Notes: generated by a model not told the origin, from the letters alone. Shown: positions 51,836-61,229, counted from the stretch's first letter. The stretch: 64,000 nt of DNA from Nocardia sputorum (GCF_027924405.1 NZ_AP026978.1:5084001-5148000), one strand, 5' to 3'. Translations and numbers: made by a program.

Positions 51836-52732
51836 CTATGTGTTCGTGGTGGTCGTCCCGCAGCCGCCCGCGGCGGTGAACGGGTGGATCAGCTGGCGGG
51901 CGTAGTCAACCGGGTAATCGGGTGCGGCCGCCATGCCGAGCTGTTCGGAGGTGAAGCGCCGGGCGGGATCGTAGGAGTAGGTGCGGTAGAGGTGGTCCCA
52001 GAGCAGGGTGAAAAGCCCGAAGTTCACGTCGCCGATACCGGCCCACTTGAGGTGATGGAAGCGGTGGCCCGCGTTGAGCGCGAGGACGTATTCGGCGGGA
52101 CCGACGCGGTAGTCGGCATTGGAGTGCTGTAGCAGCAGCTGGATCGCGACGGCGAGGGCGAGGACGGAGGCCACGCCGACGGGCAGGCCGAGCAGGATCA
52201 GCGGCGCGACGCCGGCGGCCATCTCGACGGTCTGGTGGACGGGATGTTTCATCAGGCCGTTGAGTCCGTAGAACCGGGTGACGCTGTGGTGCACGGCGTG
52301 GAATCGCCACAGCAGCCCGATCTTGTGACTGGCCAGATGCACCGTGGTGATGCCGAAGTCGGCGATCAGTACGGCAAGGAGGACCTGTCCGGCGAAGGGC
52401 AGCTCACCGGGCCAGATCCGCGCGCTCGGGACGATCGCGGCCAGCAGCGGAATGGCGGCCACGCTGATCAGGATCAGGGTTTCGTTGACCATCGCGTGGA
52501 TGCGGTCGCGGCGACTGTCGCCGAGGTCGTGGTTCCAGCCCTGCTCGTACGGGATGATCCGTTCGGCCAGGAACGAGGCTGCGATCGCCGAGGCCAGGAT
52601 CGCGAGAAGCCAGTATTTCGGGGCGCCCGCAGCCGAGAGGGCGATACCGAGCCCGTTGAGCCCGAGCAGCATGAACGGTACATAGGCATACCGCGTGATC
52701 CGTTGTGCCGCCAACAGTATGGTCGTGTGCAT
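51836..52732 (-). CDS. Sterol desaturase/fatty acid hydroxylase superfamily membrane protein
   Basis: A 298-residue di-iron membrane enzyme. Histidine motifs: VHLASHKIG, RFHAVHHSVTRFYG, and GHRFHHLKWAGIGDVNFG with further histidines; four or more helices lie before and between. It probably hydroxylates or desaturates a lipid. ATG 52732 has no clear ribosome site; it follows the AraC gene by 47 bp in the same direction and is last in the multicopper oxidase operon. Only distantly similar to the other family member at 31707. Confidence 0.88.
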   Translation of the reverse strand: MHTTILLAAQRITRYAYVPFMLLGLNGLGIALSAAGAPKYWLLAILASAIAASFLAERIIPYEQGWNHDLGDSRRDRIHAMVNETLILISVAAIPLLAAIVPSARIWPGELPFAGQVLLAVLIADFGITTVHLASHKIGLLWRFHAVHHSVTRFYGLNGLMKHPVHQTVEMAAGVAPLILLGLPVGVASVLALAVAIQLLLQHSNADYRVGPAEYVLALNAGHRFHHLKWAGIGDVNFGLFTLLWDHLYRTYSYDPARRFTSEQLGMAAAPDYPVDYARQLIHPFTAAGGCGTTTTNT

Positions 52733-52779
52733 ACGTTGAGCGTGCTGGCTCGACACCGCATCCGGCTTGAACGATTCGG

Positions 52780-53586
52780 CTATCGCGAATCGTTGTGCCA
52801 GGACATGTTCCGGCTCAGCGCCGAGGGCGGCAGGCCGAAGGTCTCCCGGCAGGTACGAGTCAGGTGGGCGCTGTCGGCGAACCCGGCGGCGTGCGCGGCG
52901 GTGGTGAGGTCCGCGCCGCCGGCCACCGCGTCCCGTGCGATCATCAGCCGCAACCAGAGCACATAGCGGCGCAGCGGCAGCCCGACCTGAGCGGTGAAAA
53001 GATGTGTCAGTCTGCTCGCCGAAATGCCGACGCGAGCGGCGAGATCGGCGGTGCGAATGGTCCCGGAGGCGACGACGACCGGCAGGCAGTGCAGCGCGGA
53101 GGCCACCGCCGGGTGGCGGACGGCGTGGGAGACGGCCGTGCTGTGCGGTGCCAAGATTGCCATCAGTTCGGTGACGGCCCCGGCCAGCGGCGCATCCTGA
53201 TCGGGCGGGGACAGCGCCGGCCCGCCGGACCAGCCGGCGGTGTGGGCGCAGTGCGTGGCGGCACGGCCGGCGCCGCTGTCCGGATCGAGGAACACCGCGA
53301 TACCTGCGGGGGCGCCGCGCAGAACGCGATGCGATGCATCGGCGGGGATGATCATGTGGGTACCGGTGCACTCGGCGTGGTCGCCGGCAACGGTGATCGG
53401 GCCGGCCCCGACTATCACCTGGACGGCGTGGTGGGCGTGGGTGTCGGTCGGGCCGATCGATCCGCTGAAGGCGAGCACGCCGGGACGCAGCAGGACCTCG
53501 CCGCGCCAGGGCTGCGGGCCGGTGCGCTCGTCAATGGTGGCGTCGGGAGCCTGCGTCCCGCATGCCGCCGAACGGAGTGGTGACAC
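52780..53586 (-). CDS. AraC-family regulator
   Basis: A 268-residue regulator with an N-terminal cupin-like sensing domain (HAHHAVQVIVGAGPITVAG ... MIIPADASHRV; histidines could bind metal) and a C-terminal AraC double HTH (IRTADLAARVGISASRLTHLFTAQVGLPLRRYVLWLRLMIA, AAHAAGFADSAHLTRTCRETFGLPPSAL). Starting at GTG 53586 it overlaps the multicopper oxidase 3' end by 56 nt in another frame; a later GTG is possible. May regulate the operon in which it lies. Confidence 0.86.
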   Translation of the reverse strand: MSPLRSAACGTQAPDATIDERTGPQPWRGEVLLRPGVLAFSGSIGPTDTHAHHAVQVIVGAGPITVAGDHAECTGTHMIIPADASHRVLRGAPAGIAVFLDPDSGAGRAATHCAHTAGWSGGPALSPPDQDAPLAGAVTELMAILAPHSTAVSHAVRHPAVASALHCLPVVVASGTIRTADLAARVGISASRLTHLFTAQVGLPLRRYVLWLRLMIARDAVAGGADLTTAAHAAGFADSAHLTRTCRETFGLPPSALSRNMSWHNDSR

Positions 53587-55486
53587 CGTCGTAGCGTACG
53601 TGCAGCATCATCCCCTGATGTGCGTGCGGCAGGTTGTGGCAGTGATTCATCCAGATGCCCGGATTCGATGCTCGAAACACGACTTCCCAGACTTCTCCGG
53701 GGCGAACATCGAAGGTGTCGACCCACAGCGGGCTGCCCGTCGCGGGCTGTCTGTCTCTCGACAGGATCAGCACCGCATGGCCGTGCAGATGCCAGGGGTG
53801 GGTTTCGCGGCTCCGGTTCACCACGGTGAGACCGACGATGTCGCCCTCGGCGACGAGTTGATCCGGAATCGAGGGATGTCCGCGCCCGTTGACGGTGTGC
53901 GCATAGGTCGGCACTCCATCGACCATGGCGACCCCACGGTCGAGAACCAGGGTGAAGTGCCGGTCGGTGGCAGCGCCGCGCAACGGAACCGGCACCGGGG
54001 TCCCGTAGGTCAGCAGATCGAGTTCGGGCCATTTCTCGATTCCGGCGATGACGGGCACGCGGTCGTGCCGATCGCTGGTGGGCCGCAACCACAGAGGGTG
54101 GGCGCGGTCGGCGTCCAGCACCAGTGCCACAGCTGCGTCCGGCATGACGAATACGAGGTCGTAGCGCCCACCCGCGGGTGCGCGCAACCCGATACGGCTG
54201 ATCTCGCCGGGCTGCGTCAGGTCGCGGCCGTCGACGGCGGCAACACGGAACGAGGTGCCCGCCAACGCGAAGCGATGCGGATCGGAACTGGCGTTGATCA
54301 GCCGCAATCGGACCGCGGTGCCCGGCGACGCGAAGTGCTCGTGCCCACCCGCGATCGTGGCGGCTCCATCCACTGTGTGCACGGTCAGCGTGAGATCCAG
54401 CTGCCCGGGATCGGATCGCACGCGAGGTTGCACGATCATCGGGCCGAAGAGTCCCCGGCGGACACCGATGTGTGATGCGTAATGGGTGTGATACCAGTAT
54501 GTTCCGGCCTGATCGGCGCGGAACCGATAGACGAAGTCCGCACCCGGCGCCACCGGGTCCTGGGTGACACCGGCCGCTCCGTCCTCCCCGCAGGCGATGT
54601 CGTAGCCGTGCCAGTGCAGAGTGACCCCGCCGGCGATGTCGTGATTGATCAGTTCGACCTCGATCAGATCACCCTCCACGGCCGTGATGGGCGGGCCGGG
54701 CACCGTGCCGTTGAAAGTCCACGCGTCGACATCGCGTCCGGCTGCTGAGCGTACAGCGGCTTTACGTGCGACCAGCACGTATTCGCGCCGCACGCCACCG
54801 GGCGCGGGTGTGGTCGCGCCCCGCAACTCGGTCACCGACACAGCTGCGCGGGGAACCGGACCGCGACCACCTCCAGTGGTCATCGGCTCGGGGGTCCGCA
54901 GCGACAGACCAACCCCGGCACCGGCCGCCACCACGCCGCCGGCGGCGCTTAGGAAGCGGCGGCGCGAGCCACCTCGCCGATCCGGATCGGCCGCCGCTGC
55001 CGTGACCGGATCGGCGACGAGCACTCGAGTGGTCAGCAGTGCCGCGGCGAGCACCAAGGCGATCGCGATCAGCACGATGCCGGGGGTGAGTGGGTATCCG
55101 ATGAGGAAGGTCACCGCGAAACCCGCCGACGCGGCATACGCGGCCGTGAGCAGTGTGACAATACCTGCGGTATCGACGGTTTCGTGCCGCCGGGCGCCGG
55201 CGGCCTGTGCCAGCAACCGTGGTCCCGCGACAATCGCGGCGACCAGTCCGGCCAGCAGAAGCAGCGGCAGCCCGAACAGTACCTTCTCCTGGACGAACCA
55301 CCACCCCCGGCTGGCCAGCACCGCCACGGAGGCAATCTCGAGCACCAACACCAGCAGGGCCGCCGTGAGCATCGCAAGCCCGAGCCCGGCCCGCCGCGCC
55401 GCCATGGCGGCGCCGGCCGCGAACCAGGTGATGACACCCAGCAGCGCAGCGGCGTGCTCCACGTTGATCCAGGTGGCCGTGGTCAT
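53531..55486 (-). CDS. Multicopper oxidase with N-terminal membrane domain
   Basis: A 651-residue protein. Residues 8-155 form about five membrane helices; S-R-R-R-F-L-S (174-180) followed by AAGGVVAAGAGVGL is a Tat-signal-like stretch inside the chain. The rest is a multicopper oxidase with all copper motifs: TLHWHGYD, YWYHTHYASH, HPWHLHGHAV, and MNHCHNLPHAHQGMM (type 1 Cys-His with Met). It presumably oxidises Cu(I) or small phenolics outside the membrane, anchored by its own helices. Coupled by ATGA to the DUF6220-like gene upstream. Confidence 0.92.
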   Translation of the reverse strand: MTTATWINVEHAAALLGVITWFAAGAAMAARRAGLGLAMLTAALLVLVLEIASVAVLASRGWWFVQEKVLFGLPLLLLAGLVAAIVAGPRLLAQAAGARRHETVDTAGIVTLLTAAYAASAGFAVTFLIGYPLTPGIVLIAIALVLAAALLTTRVLVADPVTAAAADPDRRGGSRRRFLSAAGGVVAAGAGVGLSLRTPEPMTTGGGRGPVPRAAVSVTELRGATTPAPGGVRREYVLVARKAAVRSAAGRDVDAWTFNGTVPGPPITAVEGDLIEVELINHDIAGGVTLHWHGYDIACGEDGAAGVTQDPVAPGADFVYRFRADQAGTYWYHTHYASHIGVRRGLFGPMIVQPRVRSDPGQLDLTLTVHTVDGAATIAGGHEHFASPGTAVRLRLINASSDPHRFALAGTSFRVAAVDGRDLTQPGEISRIGLRAPAGGRYDLVFVMPDAAVALVLDADRAHPLWLRPTSDRHDRVPVIAGIEKWPELDLLTYGTPVPVPLRGAATDRHFTLVLDRGVAMVDGVPTYAHTVNGRGHPSIPDQLVAEGDIVGLTVVNRSRETHPWHLHGHAVLILSRDRQPATGSPLWVDTFDVRPGEVWEVVFRASNPGIWMNHCHNLPHAHQGMMLHVRYDGVTTPFGGMRDAGSRRHH

Positions 55487-55920
55487 GACGAGGACCGGGC
55501 GGGCGCTGCCGACGTTGCGGGAGTCATCCTCGAAATCCGGTGTGATTCCCGCGCGATCATCGCGATCACGCCCATGATCAGCAGCCCATTGATCGCGTGC
55601 AGCCCGAAGACGACCGGGCCGGTACTCGATTCGGTTCCGAACGCCCGGGCGATTTCCCGGATCACCGACTGCCCGATAACCTGCCCGGTGACCAGGCCCG
55701 CCAGCCCGATCAGCCGCCCCGGCATCCGGGCCACGGCCATGGCGACGGTGAGAACGAGCGCCAGGAGTAAGATCAGGTTTGCGAGGGTGCGATGCGGCCG
55801 GAACGATTCCTCGGCGGACGCGGCGTCGAACGCGCCGACGGCCGCCAGATAGAACTGTCCGATAACGGCGAGCAGCAGCAGTGCCGCCAGACCGGTGCAG
55901 ACTTTTCTCATGCCGCCCAT
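55483..55920 (-). CDS. Small four-helix membrane protein (DUF6220-like)
   Basis: A 145-residue integral membrane protein: MRKVCTGLAALLLLAVIGQFYLAAVGAFD, NLILLLALVLTVAMAVA, and VFGLHAINGLLIMGVIAMIA, with histidines (FRPHRT; GLHAIN) in positions that could bind heme or metal. ATG 55920 or 55911 is likely; the frame also has an ATG at 55965. The stop overlaps the multicopper oxidase start, so the two probably work together at the membrane. Confidence 0.82.
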   Translation of the reverse strand: MGGMRKVCTGLAALLLLAVIGQFYLAAVGAFDAASAEESFRPHRTLANLILLLALVLTVAMAVARMPGRLIGLAGLVTGQVIGQSVIREIARAFGTESSTGPVVFGLHAINGLLIMGVIAMIARESHRISRMTPATSAAPARSSS

Positions 55921-56248
55921 CGTCGCGCCCGCCGGGCCGGTGCCGCTTCCGGCGACGGGAGGCATCGAATACGTCAGCGTGCGTCCGGAATTCGCGGTCG
56001 GGTACGCCGATCGGCGTAGCCGGTCGAGCCGCTGCGCGGGGAGGCACCGGCCCGCGGGTCTCCCAAACCGGGATGACCCAGCCCTAGTAGCTGCGGCAGC
56101 CCGCGGCTGCGATCGCATTCGTCCGGCACAGCCGCCACGCGGCTCGGTCCTCGTCGACGTCCGCGCGGCTACGACCTCCCACGCAGACGTTTGCGATCTG
56201 CGTACGCGGATCGACGTAGACAGTGCCGACCGCTGACGGACGCGGGAC

Positions 56249-57349
56249 GTGCCCACCGAATCGAGAATCGATGGCGTGAGAGGCAAAGTTCCACTGCGAG
56301 TTCGCATTCTGTCCGCGCTGACCACCGAGCCGGACTGGGATCCGATCACCCCCGAACAGATCATCGAGGTACGTGAGGCTCAGGCCCACAAGCGCCGCTC
56401 GGCACTGGGCAGACTGGTCACCGGCAAGCCTGATCAGCGCGCACGCATCACCACGCACACACTCGATCTCCCACAACGACGCGTGGACGTGCGGGTCTAC
56501 CGGCCCGAACGGGAAGACTCGGCGCTGCCTTTGATCATCGCGTTCCACGGCGGCGGATTCCTCGGCGGTGCACCGGAACAGGACGATTGGCTGCTCGGGC
56601 ACTTGGCGGCAAACCTTCCGGCCGTGGTCACCTCCGTCGACTACCGGCTGGCCCCCGAACATCGGATCGGCGCATTCGTCGAAGACGCCCACGACGCCGC
56701 GGCCCAGCTGGCCGAATCAGCCCCGGTGTTCTGCGCGGACCCCGCCCGAATCGCCCTGCTGGGCGCCAGCGCGGGAGCCACGCTCGCGGCGCTTACTGCG
56801 ATCCACGCCCGCGAGCTCGGGCTGGCGGTGCGGGCGCAGGTGCTGATAAATCCGCAACTCGATTGGACCGACCGTATATTCGGCTATCCCTCGTTCACCG
56901 AGAACGCGGACGCACCGAGCCCGACGCCGGCCTTCTGCCGTGCCATGCTGCGTTTCGCGATTCCCGAGCCGTTCGATCGCACGACGATCACCCCCTTGCT
57001 GCGTGACGACCTCGCGGGGGCGGCCCCGGCGCTCATCCAAGCCGCCGGGCTGGACCCGCTGGCGGACCAGGCCCCGGCCTACGCCGACCGCTTGCGGCAG
57101 GCGGGCGTCGACGCGACGCTAACGCACTATCCGGAGGCGGTGCACGCCTTCCTTTCCATGCCCGGACTGGTTCCCGTGGCCCGGCCGGCCCGCGCCGAGA
57201 TCCTCGGTTACCTCCATACCCACCTGCTGGCACGGCCCGGCGAGCAGACGTGCCCCCTCAGTCGCCGAACCCGTCGGCGATTTGGCGGGCTAACGGCGGT
57301 TCGTGAAACGGCACCGTTCCCGTTCGGGCGAGCGGGCCGACGTGCGTAG
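56249..57349 (+). CDS. Alpha/beta hydrolase, hormone-sensitive-lipase family (LipH-like)
   Basis: A 366-residue intracellular esterase. The oxyanion motif is IIAFHGGGFLGG, the nucleophile lies in LLGASAGATL, the acid in AAGLDPLADQAPAYA, and the histidine in YPEAVHAFLSM. These residues and the VDYRLAPEH block define the HSL (GDXG) family. Starts with GTG at 56249. The C-terminal 40 residues (CPLSRRTRRRFGG...) are arginine-rich and unlike the family, perhaps an extension after loss of the normal stop. Confidence 0.9.
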   Translation: MPTESRIDGVRGKVPLRVRILSALTTEPDWDPITPEQIIEVREAQAHKRRSALGRLVTGKPDQRARITTHTLDLPQRRVDVRVYRPEREDSALPLIIAFHGGGFLGGAPEQDDWLLGHLAANLPAVVTSVDYRLAPEHRIGAFVEDAHDAAAQLAESAPVFCADPARIALLGASAGATLAALTAIHARELGLAVRAQVLINPQLDWTDRIFGYPSFTENADAPSPTPAFCRAMLRFAIPEPFDRTTITPLLRDDLAGAAPALIQAAGLDPLADQAPAYADRLRQAGVDATLTHYPEAVHAFLSMPGLVPVARPARAEILGYLHTHLLARPGEQTCPLSRRTRRRFGGLTAVRETAPFPFGRAGRRA

Positions 57350-57473
57350 TCGCTCATGCCCGCGAGTGCGGTGTGCCGACACCGGCCGCCGGTTGAGGGC
57401 CATACGGCCGGTCGGCGACGCGGCCATACCCGGCACCGTCCTTTCGTTCAACCCATTACCTGAGAGGCGTTCT

Positions 57474-58658
57474 ATGCGAAATACGACAACCGGTCCAGGC
57501 GTGCGGATCGCCCTGCGACGCGCGATTTCGGCGCTGCTGGTCGCCGGATGCGCGGTACCGGTCGCAGGAGTGGCAGCGGCGGACCCGGTAGCTTCGAGCG
57601 GCCCCGGAACCATCGTGTCGTCCCGGTCGCTGGCAGCGACCGAACTCATTCCCGCAGCGGGCGAGGGGTATCGGCTCGTCTATCGAACCACCGGCCGCGA
57701 CGGCGAGCCGGCAATCAGCGGCGGAAACGTCTACCTGCCCGCCGGGGCCGCACCGCCGGGCGGGTGGCGGGTGGTGTCCTGGGCGCACGGCACGAGCGGG
57801 ATGGCACAGGGGTGTGCACCCAATCTCCTCGGCGGGATCGCGGATACACACGACGAAACACCGCAGCTGACCGACCTGCTAGCCCAGGGGTACGCCGTAG
57901 TGGCCACCGACTACATCGGGCTCGGGGCGCCCGGGCGCTACGAGTATCTTTCCGGGCGCGCGGAAGGACACGCGGTGCTCGATATCGTCCGCGCCGGCCG
58001 CCTGATCGAGCCGGACCTATCGGATTCCTATGCGCTGGCCGGACATTCGATCGGCGGGCATGCGGTGTTGCACGCGGCACAGTTGTCTTCGAGCTACGCA
58101 CCGGAACTCGATCTGCGCGGCACCGCCGCATTCGCTCCGACGAGCAACTACGAGCAGTTGATCTCCGCACTCTCCGGACCGGACCTGGCTGTGCCGTTCC
58201 CCGCGGGACTGCAGCTCAGGGTCTTGATGATCCTGGCCGGCCTCGACCACGCGCATCCAGAGCTGGGCGTCGCCGACCACCTGAGCGAACGAGGCAAACA
58301 TGTGGTGGCCATCGCGGAGTCCGGGGAAGACTGCCTGAGGTCAGCGGAACAAGCCCTCACCGGTCGTCCCTTCAGTCAGCTGTTCGCCAAACCCCTGTCC
58401 GATCCGGCCCTGACCGCCGCACTCCGCGAGTACATGGCCGCGCCCACGACCGGCTACGACCGGCCGCTGCTGCTTCTGCAGGGCGGAGCCGACACTGTGC
58501 AACCGATCCCGACCACCGCCCTGCTCCAGCAACAACTCGAACGAAGCGGCACCGACAGCCGCCTGCTTGTCTACCCCGCGGCCGACCACTTCACACTCTT
58601 GCCGCACGCCCGCCACGATACAGCCGCATTTCTCGCCCACATACTGCCGAGCCGCTGA
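57474..58658 (+). CDS. Secreted LIP-family lipase
   Basis: A 394-residue secreted lipase. Signal peptide: IALRRAISALLVAGCAVPVAGVAAADP, cleavage near AAA/DP. The nucleophile is in YALAGHSIGGHAVLHAA, with LLQGGADTVQPI and AADHFTLL supplying the acid and histidine. The YAVVATDYIGLGAPGRYEYL block is typical of the LIP family found in Nocardia, Rhodococcus and Candida. GAGAGG is 6 nt before ATG. Follows the LipH-like gene by 124 bp. Confidence 0.9.
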   Translation: MRNTTTGPGVRIALRRAISALLVAGCAVPVAGVAAADPVASSGPGTIVSSRSLAATELIPAAGEGYRLVYRTTGRDGEPAISGGNVYLPAGAAPPGGWRVVSWAHGTSGMAQGCAPNLLGGIADTHDETPQLTDLLAQGYAVVATDYIGLGAPGRYEYLSGRAEGHAVLDIVRAGRLIEPDLSDSYALAGHSIGGHAVLHAAQLSSSYAPELDLRGTAAFAPTSNYEQLISALSGPDLAVPFPAGLQLRVLMILAGLDHAHPELGVADHLSERGKHVVAIAESGEDCLRSAEQALTGRPFSQLFAKPLSDPALTAALREYMAAPTTGYDRPLLLLQGGADTVQPIPTTALLQQQLERSGTDSRLLVYPAADHFTLLPHARHDTAAFLAHILPSR

Positions 58659-58705
58659 CCCACCGGGAGACCGTCCGTAGGGCCTGCGCGGACTGAACCC
58701 TAACA

Positions 58706-58987
58706 CCCCGTGGAACGCCAGAAACCTCCTTCAGCGTCCAATCTGAGGGGGCTTCCGCTGTCCGATCGATTCACATGCCCATGCGTTCCAATGCCCAGTC
58801 TATTGCGGCGTCCTCATGGTCAGCGGGATGGACCGCGTGAAGTGTAGCGGCGGAGTTACCCACCTGCATCGGCGCCAGCCGCGAAGGCCGGACAGTCCAG
58901 CCGCCAAGCTCCCGCCGCACTGGGTAGCTGACACCGATGTCCCCACGCGGACGAGGAGGCGGCAGCAATCTGAGCAGCAGGCGCCGG
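58706..58987. repeat. 282-bp direct repeat, copy 2
   Basis: Counterpart of 51402-51685, about 7.3 kb away in the same orientation; includes the C-terminal coding part of the IS-split gene and its trailing hairpin. The segment between the copies holds the multicopper oxidase operon and both lipases. Confidence 0.85.
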
Positions 58988-59085
58988 AACCGGTGCCAGT
59001 CCGATGTCCACACCGTGTCAGCGCTCTTCGAAAATCCGGCCACCGGCGCTCTTTGAAAATCGGCCACCCATCCACGATCGGAAGG

Positions 59086-60318
59086 GTGATCTCAGTGCAG
59101 GAATGGGCGCAGATCAGGTATCTCCATGCGAGTGAGGGCCTGTCGATGCGGGCGATCGCGTCCCGGTTGGGCATCTCGCGGGACACGGTGTCGAGGGCGA
59201 TTGCCTCGGAGTCGCCGCCGCGATACCAGCGGGTGTCGGGTCCCTCGGCGTTCGACGAGTTCGAGCCGCTGGTGCGGGAGCTGCTGGCGCAGTTCCCGGC
59301 GATGCCGGCGTCGGTGATCGCCGAGCGGGTGGGCTGGGCGGGGTCACCGTCGTGGTTCCGTAAGAAAGTCGCGGCCCTGCGGCCGCAGTACGCACCGAAG
59401 GATCCGGCGGACCGGCTGGAGTATCGGCCCGGGGATCAGGCGCAGTGCGATCTGTGGTTCCCACCGACACCGATCCCGTTGGGCGCCGGGCAGGTCGGGA
59501 CACCCCCGGTGCTGGTGATGGTGGCTTCGTTCTCGAGGTTCATCACTGCGATGATGATTCCGACCCGGACCACCGCGGATCTGCTGGCCGGGATGTGGTC
59601 GCTGCTGTCGGGGCAGTTGGGGAAAGTCCCGCGCAGGCTGTTGTGGGACAACGAATCAGGGATCGGCAAGGGCGGACACCTGGCCGTTGGGGTGGTGGCG
59701 TTCACCGGGATGCTGGCCACCCGCATCGTCCAGTGCAAGCCGTTCGACCCGGAGTCCAAGGGCATCGTCGAACGCGTGAACGGCTATCTCGAGACCTCGT
59801 TCCTGCCCGGCCGGTCGTTCAGTTCACCAGGAGATTTCAACACCCAGCTCGCCGAGTGGCTGCCGATCGCCAACGCTCGACACGTCCGGCGCATCGCGGG
59901 TTCCCCAGCGGAGCTGGTCGGCATCGACCGGGCCGCGATGACGACACTGCCGCCGATCGCCCCGGCGGTCGGGTTCACCAGCCGCGCGAGGCTGCCGCGT
60001 GACTACTACCTGCGTGTCTTGGGCAACGACTACTCGATCGACCCGACGGTGATCGGACGGTTTATCGACATTCGTGCCGATCTGGATACCGTCACCGCCC
60101 GCTGCGACGGGCTGCTGGTGGCCACCCACCGCAGAGCCTGGTCGAAAGCGGTCACCATCACCGACCCCACCCATGTCCACACCGCTGCGCAATTGCGGGA
60201 AGCATTCGGACACAAACAATCTCGGACCGTCAGCGTCGATGACGGCGGGTTGGTGCGTAACCTCGCGGACTACGACACCTGTTTCGGCGTCGACTTCGGC
60301 GGCGAGGGTGTCGCGTGA
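59086..60318 (+). CDS. istA: IS21-family transposase IstA
   Basis: A 410-residue DDE transposase. An N-terminal helix-turn-helix (MRAIASRLGISRDTVSRAIA) precedes the rve core: first Asp in AQCDLWFPP, second in LLWDNESGIG, Glu in SKGIVERVNGYLETSF. GTG 59086 (VISVQEWAQIRYLH) matches the usual IstA start; a GTG three codons later is possible. Its stop overlaps the istB ATG. Confidence 0.94.
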   Translation: MISVQEWAQIRYLHASEGLSMRAIASRLGISRDTVSRAIASESPPRYQRVSGPSAFDEFEPLVRELLAQFPAMPASVIAERVGWAGSPSWFRKKVAALRPQYAPKDPADRLEYRPGDQAQCDLWFPPTPIPLGAGQVGTPPVLVMVASFSRFITAMMIPTRTTADLLAGMWSLLSGQLGKVPRRLLWDNESGIGKGGHLAVGVVAFTGMLATRIVQCKPFDPESKGIVERVNGYLETSFLPGRSFSSPGDFNTQLAEWLPIANARHVRRIAGSPAELVGIDRAAMTTLPPIAPAVGFTSRARLPRDYYLRVLGNDYSIDPTVIGRFIDIRADLDTVTARCDGLLVATHRRAWSKAVTITDPTHVHTAAQLREAFGHKQSRTVSVDDGGLVRNLADYDTCFGVDFGGEGVA

Positions 60319-61106
60319 TGGCCGCACCCGCCGATACCGCCAAGCAGATCGAGTACTACGCCAACGCGTTGAAGGCCCCCCGCATCCGCGACAGCGCCGC
60401 CCGCCTGGCCGACCAAGCCCGCGACGCCGGCTGGACGCATGAGGAATACCTCGCCGCGGTCCTGTCCCGCGAAGTGGCATCCCGAGAGTCCTCCGGCGCC
60501 GAAATCCGGATCCGCGCAGCAGGATTCCCCGCCCGCAAAGCGATCGAGGAATTCAACTTCGACCACCAGCCCGCCCTCAAGCGCGACACCATCGCACATC
60601 TGGGCACCGGCCAGTTCATCACCAAAGCCCAGAACGTGGTGCTACTCGGGCCACCGGGAACCGGCAAAACCCACCTGTCGATCGGGCTGGGTATCGCCGC
60701 CGCCCACCACGGCCACCGCGTCCTGTTCGCCACCGCCGTCGAATGGGTCACCCGCCTACAAACCGCCCACCAGCACGGCCGCCTCGCCGCCGAACTGGCC
60801 AAACTCCGCCGCTACGGACTACTGATCGTCGACGAGGTCGGATACATCCCCTTCGAACAAGACGCAGCGAACCTGTTCTTCCAACTGGTCTCCAGCCGCT
60901 ACGAACACGCCTCGCTGATCCTGACCTCGAACCTGCCGTTCTCCCGCTGGGGCGACGTGTTCTCCGACCACGTCGTTGCCGCGGCGATGATCGACCGAAT
61001 CGTCCACCACGCCGACGTCCTGACCTTGAAAGGAAACAGCTACCGACTCCGCAACACCGAAATCGACACACTCCCGTCCATGCGGACAGACAACACGGCA
61101 GACTAA
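60318..61106 (+). CDS. istB: IS21-family transposition helper ATPase IstB
   Basis: A 262-residue AAA+ ATPase of the IstB/DnaC type. Walker A is LLGPPGTGKTHLSIGLG, Walker B LLIVDEVGYIPF, sensor 1 LILTSNLPFSRWGDVF, and the end AAAMIDRIVHHADVLTLKGNSYRL is the conserved C-terminal part. It acts with IstA to choose target DNA. ATG 60318 overlaps the istA stop (TGATG coupling). Confidence 0.95.
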   Translation: MAAPADTAKQIEYYANALKAPRIRDSAARLADQARDAGWTHEEYLAAVLSREVASRESSGAEIRIRAAGFPARKAIEEFNFDHQPALKRDTIAHLGTGQFITKAQNVVLLGPPGTGKTHLSIGLGIAAAHHGHRVLFATAVEWVTRLQTAHQHGRLAAELAKLRRYGLLIVDEVGYIPFEQDAANLFFQLVSSRYEHASLILTSNLPFSRWGDVFSDHVVAAAMIDRIVHHADVLTLKGNSYRLRNTEIDTLPSMRTDNTAD

Positions 61107-61229
61107 ACAACCACCAAGTGGCCGATCTTCAACGAGCGCCACCGGCCTACATTTCGAAGAGCGTCGACACACCGGAAGCCGCTCATATACCGCCATCGGG
61201 TCTCGACGAACTCTCATGTCTGTCCTCAC

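Larger units (their letters stand above)
59016..61169 (+). mobile_element. Complete IS21-family insertion sequence (2154 bp)
   Basis: Left end TGTCAGCGCTCTTCGAAAA (59016) and, read inward, right end TGTCGACGCTCTTCGAAAT (61169) are matching inverted ends; a second related unit (GGCGCTCTTTGAAAATCGGCC at 59045; inverse of GGCCGATCTTCAACGAGCGCC at 61120) is found inside each end, the usual multiple repeats of IS21. CACCG flanks both sides (59011-59015 and 61170-61174) as a 5-bp target duplication. Contains intact istA and istB, so it may still move. Confidence 0.93.
58771..61217 (-). pseudogene. 95-aa protein gene split by the IS21-family element
   Basis: Removing the element (59016-61169) and one CACCG copy restores one frame: ATG 61217 gives MRVRRDPMAVYERLP, then V, joining WTSDWHRFRRLLLRLL and on to the stop at 58771 (AIDWALERMGM). 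The reconstructed protein is basic in its first half, acidic at the end, and unknown. GAGGAC before the ATG supports it. A decayed second copy lies at 51467-51685. Confidence 0.8.

Noticed and set aside
51723..51905. 60-codon plus-strand frame after repeat copy 1
   Set aside because: No family, no ribosome site, and its end overlaps the C-terminus of the convergent hydroxylase gene.
56084..56248. Cysteine-containing minus-strand frame ending VCVGGRSRADVDEDRAAW
   Set aside because: Short, without ribosome site or recognisable start; mostly extends antisense to the LipH-like gene.
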